DNA of 64,000 nucleotides from Trema orientale (GCA_002914845.1 JXTC01000426.1:113130-177129), one strand, 5' to 3'; shown: positions 50,678 through 64,000, counted from the stretch's first letter. A program made the numbers and translations. Notes: generated from the sequence alone by a model not told the origin.

Positions 50678-52864
50678 CACTAATGTTTTTAGTGAGATCT
50701 TGCAGTGTATTTGATCTGATTTTTCAGGTATGTCATTACTTGCTGAAGGTAGGTCCATTTCACGCCCTCCACTCCTTGATGACACGAACTACTTCTATTG
50801 GAAGGCACGCATGAAAGCCTTCATCAAGGCTCTCGATGAAAAAGCTTGGAGATCCGTTCTTAATGGTTGGAGTCCTCCAACTACTAAGGATGAAGAGGGG
50901 AAGGATATTCTTAAACCTGATTTGACTTGGTCACCCGATGATGACAAACTTGCTAATTGTAATTCTAAGGCTTTGCATGCTATATTAAATAGAGTAGATG
51001 CTACTAGAATTAAGATGATTACAAATTGTGAATCTGCAAAAGAAGCATGGACATTTTGCAAACACATTTTGAAGGTTCTAGTCATATGAAAAGAACCAAA
51101 TTAATCATGTTAACCTCTAAATTTGAGCAATTGAGAATGAGAGAAGATGAAACCTTGTCTGAATATTTTACTAAGCTTTATGATATTTCTAACGAATCTT
51201 TTGCTCTTGGAAAGCAATTTTCAGATACTAAGATGGCTAGAAAAATATTCCATTCTTTACCAGACAGGTTTCAACCAAAGCTCACGGCTATAGAGGAGAG
51301 CAAGAATCTTGATCTAATGAAAGTTGAGGAATTGATGGGATCACTTCAGACGTATGAGATGAATCTCAAGTAGAGAGAAAAAGCCTCAAAATCGGTGTCT
51401 AAATATGCTAAAGAAGATGATGAAAATCTTGCCTTGTTGACGAAAAATATGGGCAAGATGACAAAATCAGGCAACACCAATAAAGGAATTCAATGTAGGG
51501 AATGCGAGGGGTATGGCCACGTGCAAGCTGAGTGTGCCAATACCTTGAAGAAAAAAGCAAAGGCTATGACCTCTATATGGAGTGATGAGGAATCTGAAAG
51601 TAGTCGAGTAGAAGATGACAATCATGTAAGTAATCACATAGCCTTTTGTGTTTCTTTGGTTTCGGATGATGTTTGTTCTTTGCAAAAATCTACAGGTCGT
51701 GTTGCAACACAGTCTATGCAGAGAAGTTTTGTTGCAACATCCGGGACAGAAAAAGATCATGATACAGATTCTGACAGTGATGAATATGAACTGAATAAAG
51801 AATCAATTCAAGCATCATATGAGAATATGTATTCTCAATGGATTAGAGTGGTTGATTAGAACAGATCGCTTGAAGGAAGGATTTCTGCTCTTATTCAGTA
51901 CAAGGAGAATTCAGAAAAGAAAGTGCAGAAATTAGAGGCTTTGCTTGCTGAAAAAGAAGCAAAGTTAAAAGAAGTCTCGGCTGAACTTGAAAGGACTCAA
52001 AAGTCCTTAAAAATGTTGAATTCAGGGACTTCTAGTTTGGATCATATTTTGTCTGTTAGAAAATCCAGTTCTGATCATAAAGGACTCAGATTTAAAAGTG
52101 AGCACTCTAACTCCAAAACTGTTTTTGTTAAGAGTTCTGTTTCTAACTCTGGTGCAGGAACAAGTATCGATGTTGCAACACATAAACCTTATGTTGCAAC
52201 ACTGAATAAAATTACTTCACCAGTAATAGGTAACCGTGCTGATGTTGCAACACACGTTGCAACACACCAGAAATCAGCAGAATCTAGTTCGACAGGTAAG
52301 TACGGTAAGTTTATTTCAACTTGTCACTTTTGTGGAGTTAAAGGTCATATCAGACCTAGGTGTTTTACTTTGATAAATTTTTTGAAAAATAAATATTTTT
52401 CACATGTGATTCCTTTCCAAAGAAAAACATCTAGGAAAAAGATAGATCTTTCAAATAAAACAAGAAAAGTTTGGATAAAGAAATCAGATTTGAATTGCTC
52501 CACTTCTTTAACTTGTTTTAGAACATGTGCTACTAACGATATTAGGTGTTCTAAGCACATGACAGATGACAAAACTATACTGGTGGATCACAAGAAGAAT
52601 GAGATAAATAGCTTTATTGATGAAGCTGTAGGGGATTATAGTTCAAAAATACATGTTACAACACAGCCTGATGCTGATGCAGAGCCAGACAGTCATGTTT
52701 CAACATCAACTGAACAGAGAGAGATTGTATCTGCTGAACCCCCATCCAAGGTGAAGAAAAATCATCTCTCTAACCTAGTGACAGATAGTATTGATGATTT
52801 CATGGTTACAAGGAAAAAGGAAAAAAAATTTGATCAAATATGTGTATTTTTCTTCTTTGAGTGA

Positions 52865-54470
52865 GTCTAAATTAAACTCAATAATTTTGGAAAAGTTGAT
52901 ACAGAGATATAACTTGCAGATATTTACACAAAATCTTTTGACATTGATCGTTTTTTATTCCTTAGGAAAAATCTTAGGGAAGTGTTCCATGTGATTTGTT
53001 ACTTTTAACTCTGTGCTAAATTTTGCCTTTTAAAGTTGGGATATTTTTATCTGGAAAACTTAAAGAAAATCTGGAAAAAGATGAATTTTTGTCAATTATG
53101 AATTGATTTTCTAATATACAGTTTTTGTTGTTTTTATCTTTTAAAATCTTCGAATATTCCAGGAAAAATTGAAAATCTTAAATTGGATTTTGACTGACTA
53201 ATTTTTGATTGTTTGATCTCAAAAAAGAATTTTTTGAAAACAGGCTCCATAGTCAGAAAAAGCTACCTACACTGATGTGTGAAAGCCATCCATGAGTAAT
53301 CCGGTGCTATGTATCACAAATACAGTAGAAGACGATCTACCATGTGAAAAGGGCTACCTTAGTGATAGAGTGAAAGCTACTGACTGTGGGTACTTTATTT
53401 TTGTGCTGTTATTAAAAAAAATGCAGTAGTAATAAATAAAGTTGTACTGCTCAAGAAATCACAGCACACACAAAAGTCTGTAATAAATGTGAATTTTTGT
53501 GGAAATCAGCAAAATAACGTATGTCTGTTATTTTTCAATTTTTGGTGATTAATTTGACCTAAATTTTTTTGAAAATTTTGGATGATAAAAATAGTAAGAT
53601 CTATCTATTTTAAAACCATTTTATGATTAATAAAAATTCATTAATTTTTATTTTTCATTCTAGCTTTCCATATGAAAAGTTCTGACTTTGTGGCAAAATA
53701 AGGCATATTATAATATGGGAATAAAATGATTTCTTTTTAAAACAAAAATGTTTAATGGAAAATCTGCTTGTTAATGTCATATGTTGAAACATATTCCAAA
53801 AGATGGTTATTTGATTTCCCAAAATTTTTTAGCTCTAATTCATTTCTTTTTTCAATTCTGGGTAATTAAAGGGTTGTCTGTGCATATTTCTTTTATCATT
53901 ATTCTAACCCTAATTTGTTTTCCAATTTGGTCTCACATATTTTCTCTATGCTGAAAATTATTTATTTTCTTTTCTCTTGCTTCTTTTGATGCTCTCCCTA
54001 GTTTTGCAGAAGCTTTTAATCATGGTAAACCCTCAAAATTAATGGAAGACATGTTTCTTTACTTCCTTTCTAATGCTCATGTCATTTAGTAAGGGGGAGT
54101 TTTTCTGAGGAGGAGCTATGAAAGAGAAAAGAGAAGGATCATGATGATACTGATGTCATCAAGTTTGTGAGATCCTGAGAAAAGCAAGTCGTTATCTTGT
54201 TGTTGCGAGCAACAATCAAGGGGGAGTCGTGTCATAATTACTCTGTTATGTTTGACACTTTTTTATTTTTGCAGTACATGTTTACTACTCTGTGTTTAAA
54301 CATGTTTCTCATTGATCAGATGCTTTATGATTGACAGTTTTAATCACTTGTTTTTGTGTTTGTTTTCATTGCCTTTGGATCTTTTGTCCAAAAAGGGGAG
54401 AAAGCATATGGATATACCTTGTTTTGCAGGTATATCAAATATTTGTCTAAAAGATGCCAAAGGGGGAGAT
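52865..54470 (+). other. Non-coding 3' internal region of the copia element with repeated polypurine tracts
   Basis: No recognisable domain apart from an ADIFTKP-like pol C-terminus echo near 52915-52980. Purine tracts of the AAGGGGGAG type occur at about 54090, 54217, 54393 and 54460. The last is the functional-position polypurine tract; the others may be extra tracts, as reported for the SIRE lineage. Confidence 0.6.
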
Positions 54471-55410
54471 TGAAAGAGTAAATATCTGTTGGCAACATTT
54501 ATGTCGCAACATGACTGGTTTCACGGCCATGTTACAACATGCGACTAAATATTTGATATGATTAGGTTTTTCAGTATAATCTGTATTTTCCTTTTATATG
54601 CTTTAGGTCACGATTTGTATAGCTGTCAACCATAAAAATCTGATCTTATTAATGCATAGACATAGTCAATTGTGCAAGAATGGGTAAGTAACTCTTACCA
54701 TAATTGGTTTTGAGTATATGTCCATTTTTCATTAAGGAAATTCCTTTAAATGAATATTTTATGTGTAATATCTTTTATGGAAGTTTCCTTAACTCATTTG
54801 TGTTGATTCTCATTGTTTAAAGTTACTCTAAATCGTGCAATTAGCTCTCAAAAATGTTTGAGTAACTGATTATTTTGTTTTAGGAAAAATAATCTGAAAG
54901 TTTCCTTTTCTGTTACAACATGACTAGTTGACAAATCATGTTGCAATACGTGGACAGAATCAACAGTTATTTTCCAGATCCGTTTTTCTAAGTTTGGTAA
55001 CAAACTTGGCTGATCTTGCAAGTCTTATCAATATTAAATGCTCTTAAATGCTATTTTACAGATCATACACGTGAAGGCTTGCTCCCTTCTCTATTTAAAG
55101 GTCACTCAAGAGTAGCTTTAGGTAGAGAGAGACCACTATTGTATTTCGGCTATTGAGTGTAGAAGAAAGGTTTTTCTTTTAGCCATATTTTAGACTTAGG
55201 AGGTGTCCTGGTCATTTGAGTAATAGTGCTTCAGGAGAGACTACTAATAGTGTTTATTCTCTGGGCGTGGCCCCTTGGACGTAGGTTATCGGGAGATAAC
55301 TGAACCAAGTAAAACTATCTTGTGTTATTTTTACTATATCCGCATTACCACCTCACGTAATTAATTGAAAATTAATTATATTCGGTAATACCTGATTAAC
55401 GGACCTAACA
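54471..55410 (+). repeat. 3' LTR of the copia element
   Basis: 940 bp, TGAAAGAGTAAATATC to GGACCTAACA. The last 150 bp are nearly identical to 50510-50660. Confidence 0.93.
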
Positions 55411-55415
55411 CCATC
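55411..55415. repeat. Right 5-bp target duplication (CCATC)
   Basis: Matches 49932-49936. Confidence 0.88.
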
Positions 55416-55570
55416 TCTAGGGTTTATGCATCTAGATTTGATTTATGTTATATATGATCATGTATATGATATATACATGTAATATGGTTATGAAAATTAT
55501 TTTCATGTAAAAATTTTAAAACCTAAATCCGCTATTTTTCCGCTGCGCTCATGATGTGATCATGTGTTTT
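55416..55570 (+). mobile_element. LTR (copia-like), right part of the split LTR
   Basis: TCTAGGGTTTATGCATCTAG continues the sequence broken at 49936 and runs to a TTTTTCCGCTGCGCTCATGA motif. That motif is also found at the equivalent place in the 36853-38392 solo LTR (TTCCGCTGCGTTCTTGATTT on the minus strand). The true end near 55570 is uncertain because gypsy LTR sequence adjoins. Confidence 0.6.
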
Positions 55571-58555
55571 CCATAGTTTGCATGTATGTATGCTTTTATC
55601 CTAAGCGTTAGGCAATTCCAGCACTTGGGAGCTCAGTAAGCAAAGACGGCCTACAAGCCTAAATGCAATGCATCATATCACACATAACGAAATTATTCAA
55701 CATAAAGTATAATATTCATCATATGACATAAATGATGGCATGCTCATTCATTGAAGCATGTGCAATGAAATTTCTAGGGCTCCGATGGTACTGCTACCGC
55801 CTTAACATAAATTTACATCTTATCACCATATTTCATCATATATCAACATATCATATTTGTACTTGCCTACATAGGACTTATGTGGCCACCCTACTATTGC
55901 CTTGGTCGAGGCTCAAGGGTCCCGTACCATAATATCATATTCATTCTCATCATAAAATTTTCTCGGGAATAATTAGAGCGTAAAGGGGTGTCATAAAACC
56001 CCGGTCCCGTAATAAACCTGCAGTACCATCCTGCTCTATATGTCATGCCAACACAATTCATATAAATAATTACAACAAGAATCTCAATATATCAATAGAC
56101 ATGTATTTATTGCTAAACATAATGTGAAGTTAACATATAACAGTGTCAATTTCCATAGTTTTGCAATTCATAAGCATGCTTATTCATAGAAACCTCTCAA
56201 CATAATTGCAACATAGGAAAGTATTAACCATAAACATACAAATCATGGCATCATGTCTATGAAGCATATGAAAGAATTAATCACCAACTATATAGGATTC
56301 AAAGTAGAAGCATAAATACCATTTAACAACACATACATCCCTATGTTGTAGTTGTGTCTTTACTTACCAAATATGTCAAAAAAGAAAATATATTGGCACG
56401 GATGTCTTTAAGACCTCACTCGTTCTTACTTGAGCGATTCACTAATCTACATGGCAAAACATAATATAGATATATATTCTCGAGTCAAAATGGAGCTAAG
56501 ATAATAAAGATATTTCTATCTTGACAAGTTTCTTTCTTAGGAAACATAAGCTCAATTAAGAGATAATAAAACTCAAACAAGCACATTTACTTGCTAACCA
56601 AAGAAGAACTCAATTACTAACCTTCTCAATTCCACCCTAACCTTATTTGTAGTAAAGGATTTAATTAGATTATTATAATCACTTCAATTATATAAGACAA
56701 TCAGCTCATTAGTTATAATAAGAACTCAAGCACTCTATTTTCCAAATCCTAATTCTAGCACGTTAATTAGGAGTTTTATATAATATCAGGATCTTAGTGA
56801 GTCAAATTAGGGTCTTTCTTTTAAATTTAGATTTCTTTTAAGTTGTTAATCATACCATCTAATCATTAGTAATAGTCAAAGCTAAAGATTTAATTAAACT
56901 CACATTATCATTTATTCTCGGGTTCAAAGAACTCAAAATTTTTCTTTTTCTGACCCGACATTGTTTAGTAAAATATTCATAATTTATTCTACAGAGCTAG
57001 AAACATTATAAGACCAGTGGAATATGAAACTAGACTCGAAAAGCTATCTTTAGAGATATTACACAATATATTTTAAAATTATTTTGAGGTCACAAAGTGA
57101 CCTGTAATCAAGACCAAAAATCTACTTCGGAAAAATATTAGCAGTTTTGACTATCAAATTAAAAAATTCATGTCTCCCTCTACAAATATGATTTTTGAGT
57201 GATTCAAAGTCCTACATGACCATTAAATAGTCTATTTTATGCTCTTAAAACAGTTTTTTTTAAAAAAATTTCAGTAACTTGCATTAGATAAAAATATAGA
57301 GATTACTACCAGCGAAAGTGTCCGAACAGTTCTTTTTTCAGCAACATAGCACATTTAACGTTTCATGTTAAATCATATATAACTTATTTTTTGGTTATCT
57401 CGATCTCCATAGACAGATTAAAGAACATACTTTAAACCTAGATTTGATTAGCTAAAGGAACTCATGAAAAATTTTAACCCAATGCTACTAAAACAACAAC
57501 GTGAAATTTACATGTTAAGACCAAGCTTTTCATATTGTATTTCCTAAATAAATCTGACTTTTTTGAGAAAGTAAACAACTAAAACCAGATGTATAAGGAT
57601 TTTTAATAGATAAGAGAAATGAAATTACTCAAACCTTACTTGTAACTCATTGAAACAAACTAGAAAGAGAACTAAATTCGTCACACAACGTACACTAACC
57701 AAATAGGTCCTTGAAAATCATAATATTGAGGATTAAAACATGGCTAAAGACCATACCTTGGCTGCTATAGAGTTTAGACTCTTCAATTACTTTACAAACT
57801 CAATAGTTGATGAAGAAATTTGGGTTTTTCTATAGCTTTTTGGCTGGTTACGATTTTTTTTTTTTGAGAGAAGAAGGAGAGAGGGAGAGAGTTATGGTTT
57901 CCGAGTTTGGAGATGGAGAGGAAGAGATGGAGAGAGGAGATGCAAGCTTTATGTAATGGAGATCATGAGTGGGAAGAAAAATCAATGGGCTGCATGAAGG
58001 AAGCGTATTAGCGAGGAGAAGAGGAAGGCAGGCACTGTGTCTGACCTCTTGGGCACATCACGCACGTTCTCCCCTTTTTCCTTTTTTTTTTTTTAAATCT
58101 CCTTCTAACTATTTACAAGTTTGCCATTACTGAAAGTGGGTCATTGGGCTCCTTTAATAATATGGGCTTGGACTCATAAATTGATATATAACCTAATTAT
58201 GACTACTACAATTATTTTTATTATTTATTTACCCATTTTCAGACATACAAATTAATTTATATACAACAAAATCATATTATAAACAGAAAATTATCAAACA
58301 AGTTTAATACTTAATAATGGAACCAAGCATATAAATCAATTCAGCTAAAATTAATAACGACAAAAACTAAAGCTCCATAGACTCAATTTGGGAATATTGT
58401 TGCGAATGTTTTATTCGTAAAATAAAATGAAAGATCGTACATAATAACCTATTAGATCGACAAAATATTTAGATTTATATCACATAAACCTCATGTTTGT
58501 ACAATATACGCAAAGTCGTATTTTTCATTTTGGCCTACTAGATTAGGGCCTCACA
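55571..58555 (-). repeat. Probable 3' LTR (~3 kb) of the minus-strand gypsy element
   Basis: On the minus strand it starts TGTGAGGCCCTAATCTAGTA at 58555, right after the FRERN-like end of the coding region. A GA-rich leader-like patch lies at 57870-57960. The lower end is not marked by a confirmed duplication, and the 5' LTR lies outside the window, so the length is inference. No host gene is seen in it. Confidence 0.55.
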
Positions 58556-58592
58556 ATCTGTACAAACTAAAAAAAAGTTTCATTCCCGAAAC

Positions 58593-61500
58593 TTAGAACA
58601 AAGCTAGGTATTTCTTTTTCATATCATCTTTTGTTTCCCATGTAGCTTCTTCAGTATTATGATTACGCCATAAGACTTTCACTAGCAGAATTGTCTTGTT
58701 GCGCAGTTGTTTTTCTTTCCGATCTAAAATTCTAATTGGCTTTTCTTCGTAAGTCAACTCTGGATCCACTTCCAGAGCATTATAACTTAGTATATGAGAA
58801 GAATCTGATATATACTTTCGCAGCATAGATACATGAAATACATCTTGTACACCAGACAACGATGGCGATAATGCTAATTTATATGCGGCATTGCCAACTC
58901 GTTCGATGACCTCAAAAGGGCCAACGTATCGAGGGCTCAACTTACCCTTCTTCCCAAATTGCATCACCCCTTTCATTGGAGTAACTCGTACAAAAACTTG
59001 ATCACCCACTTGAAACTCTAAAGGTCGTCGTCGTACATCAGCATAACTTTTCTATCTGTCTTGTGCAGCTCTCATTCTTTCTCAGATGAGTTTTATCTTT
59101 TCTGTTGCTTGCTCCACCAGTTCGGGGCCAAGGTAGTTTCTTTTACCAGCCTCATGCCAATGTAGTGATGTTCTATATCTACGACCATAGAGTGCCTCGT
59201 ACGGAGCCATACCAATCGTGGATTGGAAGCTATTGTTATAAGCAAATTCTACTAAAGGTAGATATTTACTCCAGGATCCTTGGAAATCCATCACACATGC
59301 TCGCAACATGTCTACCAAAACTTGAATTGTTCACTCTATTTGTTCGTCTATCTGGGTATGAAATGCAGTGCTGAACTTCAGTTTTGTGCCCATAGCTTTG
59401 TGCAAGCTCCTCCAGAAGGCCAAGACAAATCTTTGATCACGATCAGAAATGATCGATACAGGAACTCCGTGTAGCTGAACTATTTCTTGGATGTACATCT
59501 CAGCTAACCACTCCATTGTATAAGTAGTTTGCATAGGTAGAAAATGTGTAAACTTCGTCAACTGGTCAACAATGACACATATAGAGTCATAGTTCTTAGA
59601 GGTTTTTAGCAAACCCGCTACAAAATCCATGGCTATTTGCTCCCATTTTCATTCCGGAATCTAAATGGCTTGTAATAGACCTGCTGGCTTTTGATGTTCA
59701 GCCTTGACTTACTGACAAGTTAGACATTTCTCAGCATACTTGACTACGTCTCTCTTTATGCCAGGCTACCAAAAATTTTCCTTCAGATCGCGATACATTT
59801 TCGTAGTGCCCGAATGAACAGAATATGGTGTATTATGTGCTTCTAATAGTATTTGTTGTTTAAGCTCATCATCATCTAGAATACACATCGACCCTTCAAA
59901 TGTAGGGCTCTATCATCTGCTAGCTGGAAGTCAGTACGTTTTAAGCACATCTTTTTGAATTTGAGATAGAATGGGATCCACCTATTGACTACCTTGGATA
60001 CCCTTAAAAATTGTGCTTTGCAATGTTAACGCGGCCAACTGCCCTTCTACTATTTCCATATTGAGACGAAGAATCTCACACTGCAGTGGTTTTGCCATAG
60101 CTTAGATCAATTTTAAGCTTGCGGATGACTTTATGCTCAAGGCATCATTACTGGGGTGGTAGTGGATGTCGCAATCATAGTCCTTCACTAGTTCTAACCA
60201 TCTTTTTTGTCGCGTATTCAATTCCTTTTGTGTAAAGAAGTACTTTAAGCTTTTGTGGTCAGTGTAAATATCACAGTGGACCCCGTACAGATAATGCCTC
60301 CGTATTTTCAACACGAACACTATTGCAGCTAACTCTAAGTCATGACTCGGGTAATTCTTCTTATAATCTTTCAACTGGCAAGAAGCATAAGCAATCACCC
60401 TCCCATATTGCATCAACATTGCCCCTAATCCCATCTTAGATGCATTGCTATAGATCACGAACCCATCAGTGCCATTAGGAATTGTAAGGATAGGAGCAGA
60501 GACTAAGCGTCTCTTAAGTTCCTGAAAACTCTTTTCACCATCTTCTGACCACAATAACTTATTACTCTTGCGAGTAAATTGTGTAAGCAGCATAGCGAGC
60601 TTCGAAAAGCCTTCCACGAACTGCCTGTAATATCCAGCTAAACCTAGAAACCTTCGTACTTCGGTGGCATTAGTTGGTTGTTTCCATTGGCTCACATCTT
60701 CCACCTTGATAGGATCTATTGACATGCCTTTATTTGACACCGCGTGGCCTAAGAATAACACTTTTTCCAGCCAAAACTCGCACTTCTTAAATTTTGCATA
60801 CAATTGTTTTTCCTTCAATCTCTGCAGCACAAGCCTTAGGTGTTCTTCATGTTCTTTCCTAGATTTTGAGTAGACTAGAATGCCGTCAACAAATACAATT
60901 AAGAACTTATCAAGATAGTTCTTGAACACTCGATTCATGAGGTCCATAAATGCCGCAGGTGCATTCGTAAGTTCAAACGACATAACTAAGAACTCATAGT
61001 GACCATATCGTGATCGAAATGCTGTTTTGGGTATATCTTCTTCACGGATTTTTAGCTGATAGTATCTTGATCATAGATCAATCTTTGAGAAGACCGTGGA
61101 TCCCTGTAACTGGTCGAACAGATCATCTGTCCTTGGCAATGGGTATTTAAACTTGATTGCTGTCTTATTTAGTTCACGGTAATCGATGCACATGCGTAGG
61201 GTCCTATCTTTCTTTCGAACAAATAGCACTAGGGCACCCCATGGAGAGTGACTTAGTTGTATGAACTTCTTATTAAGCATTTCTTGTAATTGTAATTGCA
61301 ACTCTTTTAGTTCTGCTAGAGCCATCTGGTATGGCATCTTCGAGATTGGGGCAGTTCTAGGTAGTAGATCAATTGCAAATTCTCTCTCTCAATCTGGTGG
61401 CAGTCCAGGCAATTCCTCGGGAAACACCTCAAGGAAGTCTCGTATGACTGGCATATCTTTTGGCTCTTTCTCTTGTTTCATCCTGGTGTCGATAACTGAT

Positions 61501-63303
61501 GCTAAATATACAGTACAGCCACTTATCATCATTCCCTTAGCCTTCATTGCAGAGATCATAGGAATTTGTTTCCCAGTAAGAGTCCCTTGGAACTCAAATT
61601 ATTGTTCTTCAGGAGGCTAAAGAAGTACCTTCCTTTTGCGGCAGTTGATAGTGGTATTGTATTTTGAGAGCCAATTCATACCGAGAATTATGTCATAATC
61701 TTGCATGTTTAACATTATAAGATCAATATATAGCTTCCTACCACTAACTATTATCGGTACGGCTCTTAGCCAGTAGCTAGAAATTAGTACTTCTCCTGAT
61801 GGTAAAGCTGTGCTAAATAAACCTATTATCCTTTCTTACGGCCTATCAATCTTCTTAACAAACTTAGCAGATACAAATGAGTGAGATGCACTTGAGTCTA
61901 TCAATATATATGCTGAAGTATTGGCAATAGTGATCTGACCTGAGATGATCTTTGATGGTCCAGACTCTGCCTCTGCTTGTGTCAGTGTGTAGACTCGAGC
62001 ATTAGTCTTCTTTTGGTTGTCTTCTTGCTTTTCCTGGCCATTACGCTCTGGACAATCCCTCGAAATATGCCCACTCTTTTCACAATTGTAGCAAGCTCCC
62101 AATCGACAATCGCCCAGATGGCGTCTATTGCACTTTAAGCACACAGGCCATTCTTCAAAGTACTGTCGACTTCCTTGACTGTCTTGTCGACGTTTATTTT
62201 ACCCTTGGTTTTGACCAACTCGACTAGAAAGCTTCCTCCATTTTTTCTTTTATTATTGTAATTGTTGTTGTTGTTTTTCTTGTTATTTCGATTATTATTT
62301 GCACTACTATTCATACTGGAGGTAGGTTTCCAGTTTCTCCAATCTCTGCCTCGAAACTGACTCATAGAGCATTGAGAATAGCTTGACCATCTTGACCCAA
62401 AACGAGTCTGTGGAGGTGGCATAGATCTACTGGGGCGTTCTTCTGTTGCTCTTTGATCCCATGCCTTTATTCGTATATCTCGTTCTACTGCCTCTGCATA
62501 TGATGCTACCGGCTCTCTTCCAGCATCGACAATCTTCACTATATCAGTGCGTAGGCCTCCTATGAACTTCTGCATCCTAGCGTTATCGGTGGAGACTAAG
62601 TCAAGTGCAAATCGAGCTAATTTGTCAAACCTCAATGTATACTTTGATACTGTGCTCTTTCCTTACTTGAGCCATAAGAACTCATCAGCCTTTGCAGACC
62701 TAACAGCTACACTGTAGTACTTAGAATTGAATAATATTTGAAAGTTTTCCTAAGTTAATTGAGTGACATCACGAGTTTGCTTAATAACATCCCACTAATA
62801 TTTGGCATCTCTTTTTAGCTGATAGACTGCACATGAGACCTTCTCACGATCATTGAGATTCATGAACTCAATGATCTTCTCCATCGAGCTCATCCATTCC
62901 TCAGCAACAAAAGGATCAGTGACATTCTCTTCAAATACAGGCAGGCGTTGCTTCCTGAAGCGTTCAAACATAGGTTCTAATGGCCCTGTTGCAGCCCCAG
63001 GTGCCACCACTGCTTCAGGCCTTTGTAGCTTATTATGCTCTTCTCGTAGTGCTTGAGCAGGAGGAGGTGCATCTTGGAATTGTCCAGCTTCTACTCGGGT
63101 AAGCAGTTCGTTTATTAGAAGTTCTTGACGTACTACTCGTGCTCGATCTTCCTCTTGGCGTTGACGAGCCTCTTCATCCCTCCGATGAAAATCCTCAACT
63201 TGTTGTCAAAGTTGATCGACTTGTTGGCGGATTAGGTTACAGAGCTTAGCAAACTCCGGGTTTCCATTGCTAGAGGAGTGGCTTCCCTCTGAGTTGTGAG
63301 ACA
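58593..63303 (-). mobile_element. Ty3/gypsy chromovirus (Tekay-like) element, nearly full coding span but broken
   Basis: Minus-strand parts in order: gag from Met at 63303 (gag domain about 63010-62560), CCHC knuckle (CYNCEKSGHISRDCPE, about 62095-62045), protease (ILIDSSASHSF, about 61915-61880), reverse transcriptase (about 61340-60600), RNase H (about 60560-60110), integrase (about 59760-59100), and a C-terminal domain (59009-58593) ending in a chromodomain-like segment with VLWRNHNTEEATWE. The order and chromodomain place it in the Tekay/Del chromoviruses. Several interruptions are spread over the frame, so it is a fossil, though younger in look than 1-2660. Confidence 0.93.
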
Positions 63304-64000
63304 TAATCTCAAATGTTCAAGAGATGAAAGTTCCTACATATAAAGAATCACCTTTATCGTAGTTAGATAAGATTTGGAAGCCTTCTTAGTAGGTTGATTA
63401 CCCTCTCTTATATCACAGTTTAGACAAATTTATACTGAGAAAAATTGCTTCATAACATTACATTAGAAATTAAAGCATAGGTTATAAACCGAAAAGCATT
63501 TGAGGGGTCCAACTTATTACAAAATTAGAAGACTTAAGATTGTAGTCTCTACGTAGGTCATGAAATAATCCTAACATTTATACAGAGGAATCGTTAAGTG
63601 TATTATGGGTTGAGTTGTAGTTTGAGCTCTTTGGAAGAATTTATTCTTTCTTTTTTCTCCTATTAGCCTCAGGTTGAAAACGTGGGTTCATGTGGACCGG
63701 GTAAGATATGGACCTAGGGTCCACCTAGAGAAATGACTTCCAACTGTTATCCATTTATACTGATTCAAACTCTTCTGAATTTATTAGGATTTCGTGAGAA
63801 TATTTCTCATACCATTTCTTAGTGTAAGGAATAGGTTCTTTTTCTAGTCCATTTCTTAATTTAAGGTTTGCATAATGAGGTATACTAAACAATTGGCATT
63901 CCTTCCTTTGCCAAAGTCCTTTGGTCCCTTGCCATTTCGAATGGGGTTGCGAATCATCTTACATCTAATGCTTTGCTCTATGATTTTCTCCTTTAGCCTC
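63304..64000 (-). other. 5' leader (and perhaps LTR edge) of the minus-strand gypsy element
   Basis: Untranslated region upstream of the gag start, running out of the window. No primer-binding site was recognised. Confidence 0.45.

Larger units (their letters stand above)
49937..55410 (+). mobile_element. Ty1/copia SIRE/Maximus-type element with both LTRs, non-autonomous
   Basis: Complete ends. The 5' LTR is 49937-50660 (with an assembly gap) and the 3' LTR is 54471-55410. Both start TGAAAGAG and end ACGGACCTAACA, with CCATC duplicated outside. A tRNA-Met primer-binding site, TGGTATCAGAGCGGG, follows the 5' LTR at 50663. A polypurine tract, AAAGGGGGAGA, precedes the 3' LTR. Parts inside are a copia gag domain (from 50730), a zinc knuckle (CRECEGYGHVQAEC, about 51492-51535), a coiled, charged region (about 51920-52010), and a second knuckle (CHFCGVKGHIRPRC, about 52324-52365) typical of SIRE pol N-termini. 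The usual pol enzymes are not visible and the gag is interrupted. It is broken in several places and depends on relatives. The LTR pair differs at roughly a dozen of 300 comparable sites by eye, so the insertion is of middle age. Confidence 0.9.

Overview
The window is nuclear DNA of a flowering plant, most likely a eudicot. Evidence is the intron-containing plant-type genes with chloroplast-style leaders, AT-rich spacers, and dense Ty3/gypsy, Ty1/copia, Mutator-like, hAT-like, MITE and tRNA-derived SINE insertions. Two assembly gaps occur (7523-8357 and 50087-50509). The species cannot be named from sequence alone.

Layout. 1-13.4 kb is a retroelement graveyard. It holds a plus-strand gypsy fossil (1-2660), a minus-strand gypsy fossil (5230 to about 10018), a gag remnant near 10.9 kb, a ~53-bp tandem array (10163-10455), an old copia LTR end (13040-13231) and a 152-bp direct repeat. 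14.1-24.3 kb is the gene island. It carries a three-finger CCCH zinc-finger gene (+, 2 coding exons), a six-exon NUDT19-type NADH pyrophosphatase gene (+), and a two-exon Asp/Glu racemase-family gene (-) that converges on the Nudix gene. An antisense LTR-element fragment sits in Nudix intron 4. 25.2-30.2 kb holds two MITEs of one family, a foldback element, a SINE with a perfect 18-bp target duplication, a first-exon pseudogene of a chloroplast NAD(P)-binding protein, and a 1.2-kb field of GTTACT/AGTAAC words.

30.2-41.7 kb is the most unusual stretch. Two related Mutator-like elements (MULE-A 30245-35844, MULE-B 36219-41687) lie about 365 bp apart. Both have long terminal inverted repeats, 9-bp target duplications and remnants of a MuDR-type transposase. 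Their interiors are filled with many different tandem arrays (units of about 27, 42, 105, 118, 124 and 640 bp), all built from the same short words, TAGACA/TCGACA and their complements. A 1540-bp solo LTR with a 5-bp duplication interrupts MULE-B. 42.2-46.7 kb contains an hAT-like repeat, a 1383-bp element with a perfect 9-bp duplication, and another inverted-repeat element. From 48.2 kb on there is an orphan exon-like segment, then an LTR split by a complete-ended SIRE-type copia element (49937-55410, TSD CCATC), then a minus-strand chromovirus-type gypsy element running out of the window.

The three intact-looking genes are unrelated housekeeping functions (RNA binding, chloroplast nucleotide turnover, amino-acid metabolism). 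The rest of the window records successive and nested insertions. All splice sites and family calls were made by eye from translated sequence, without database searches.
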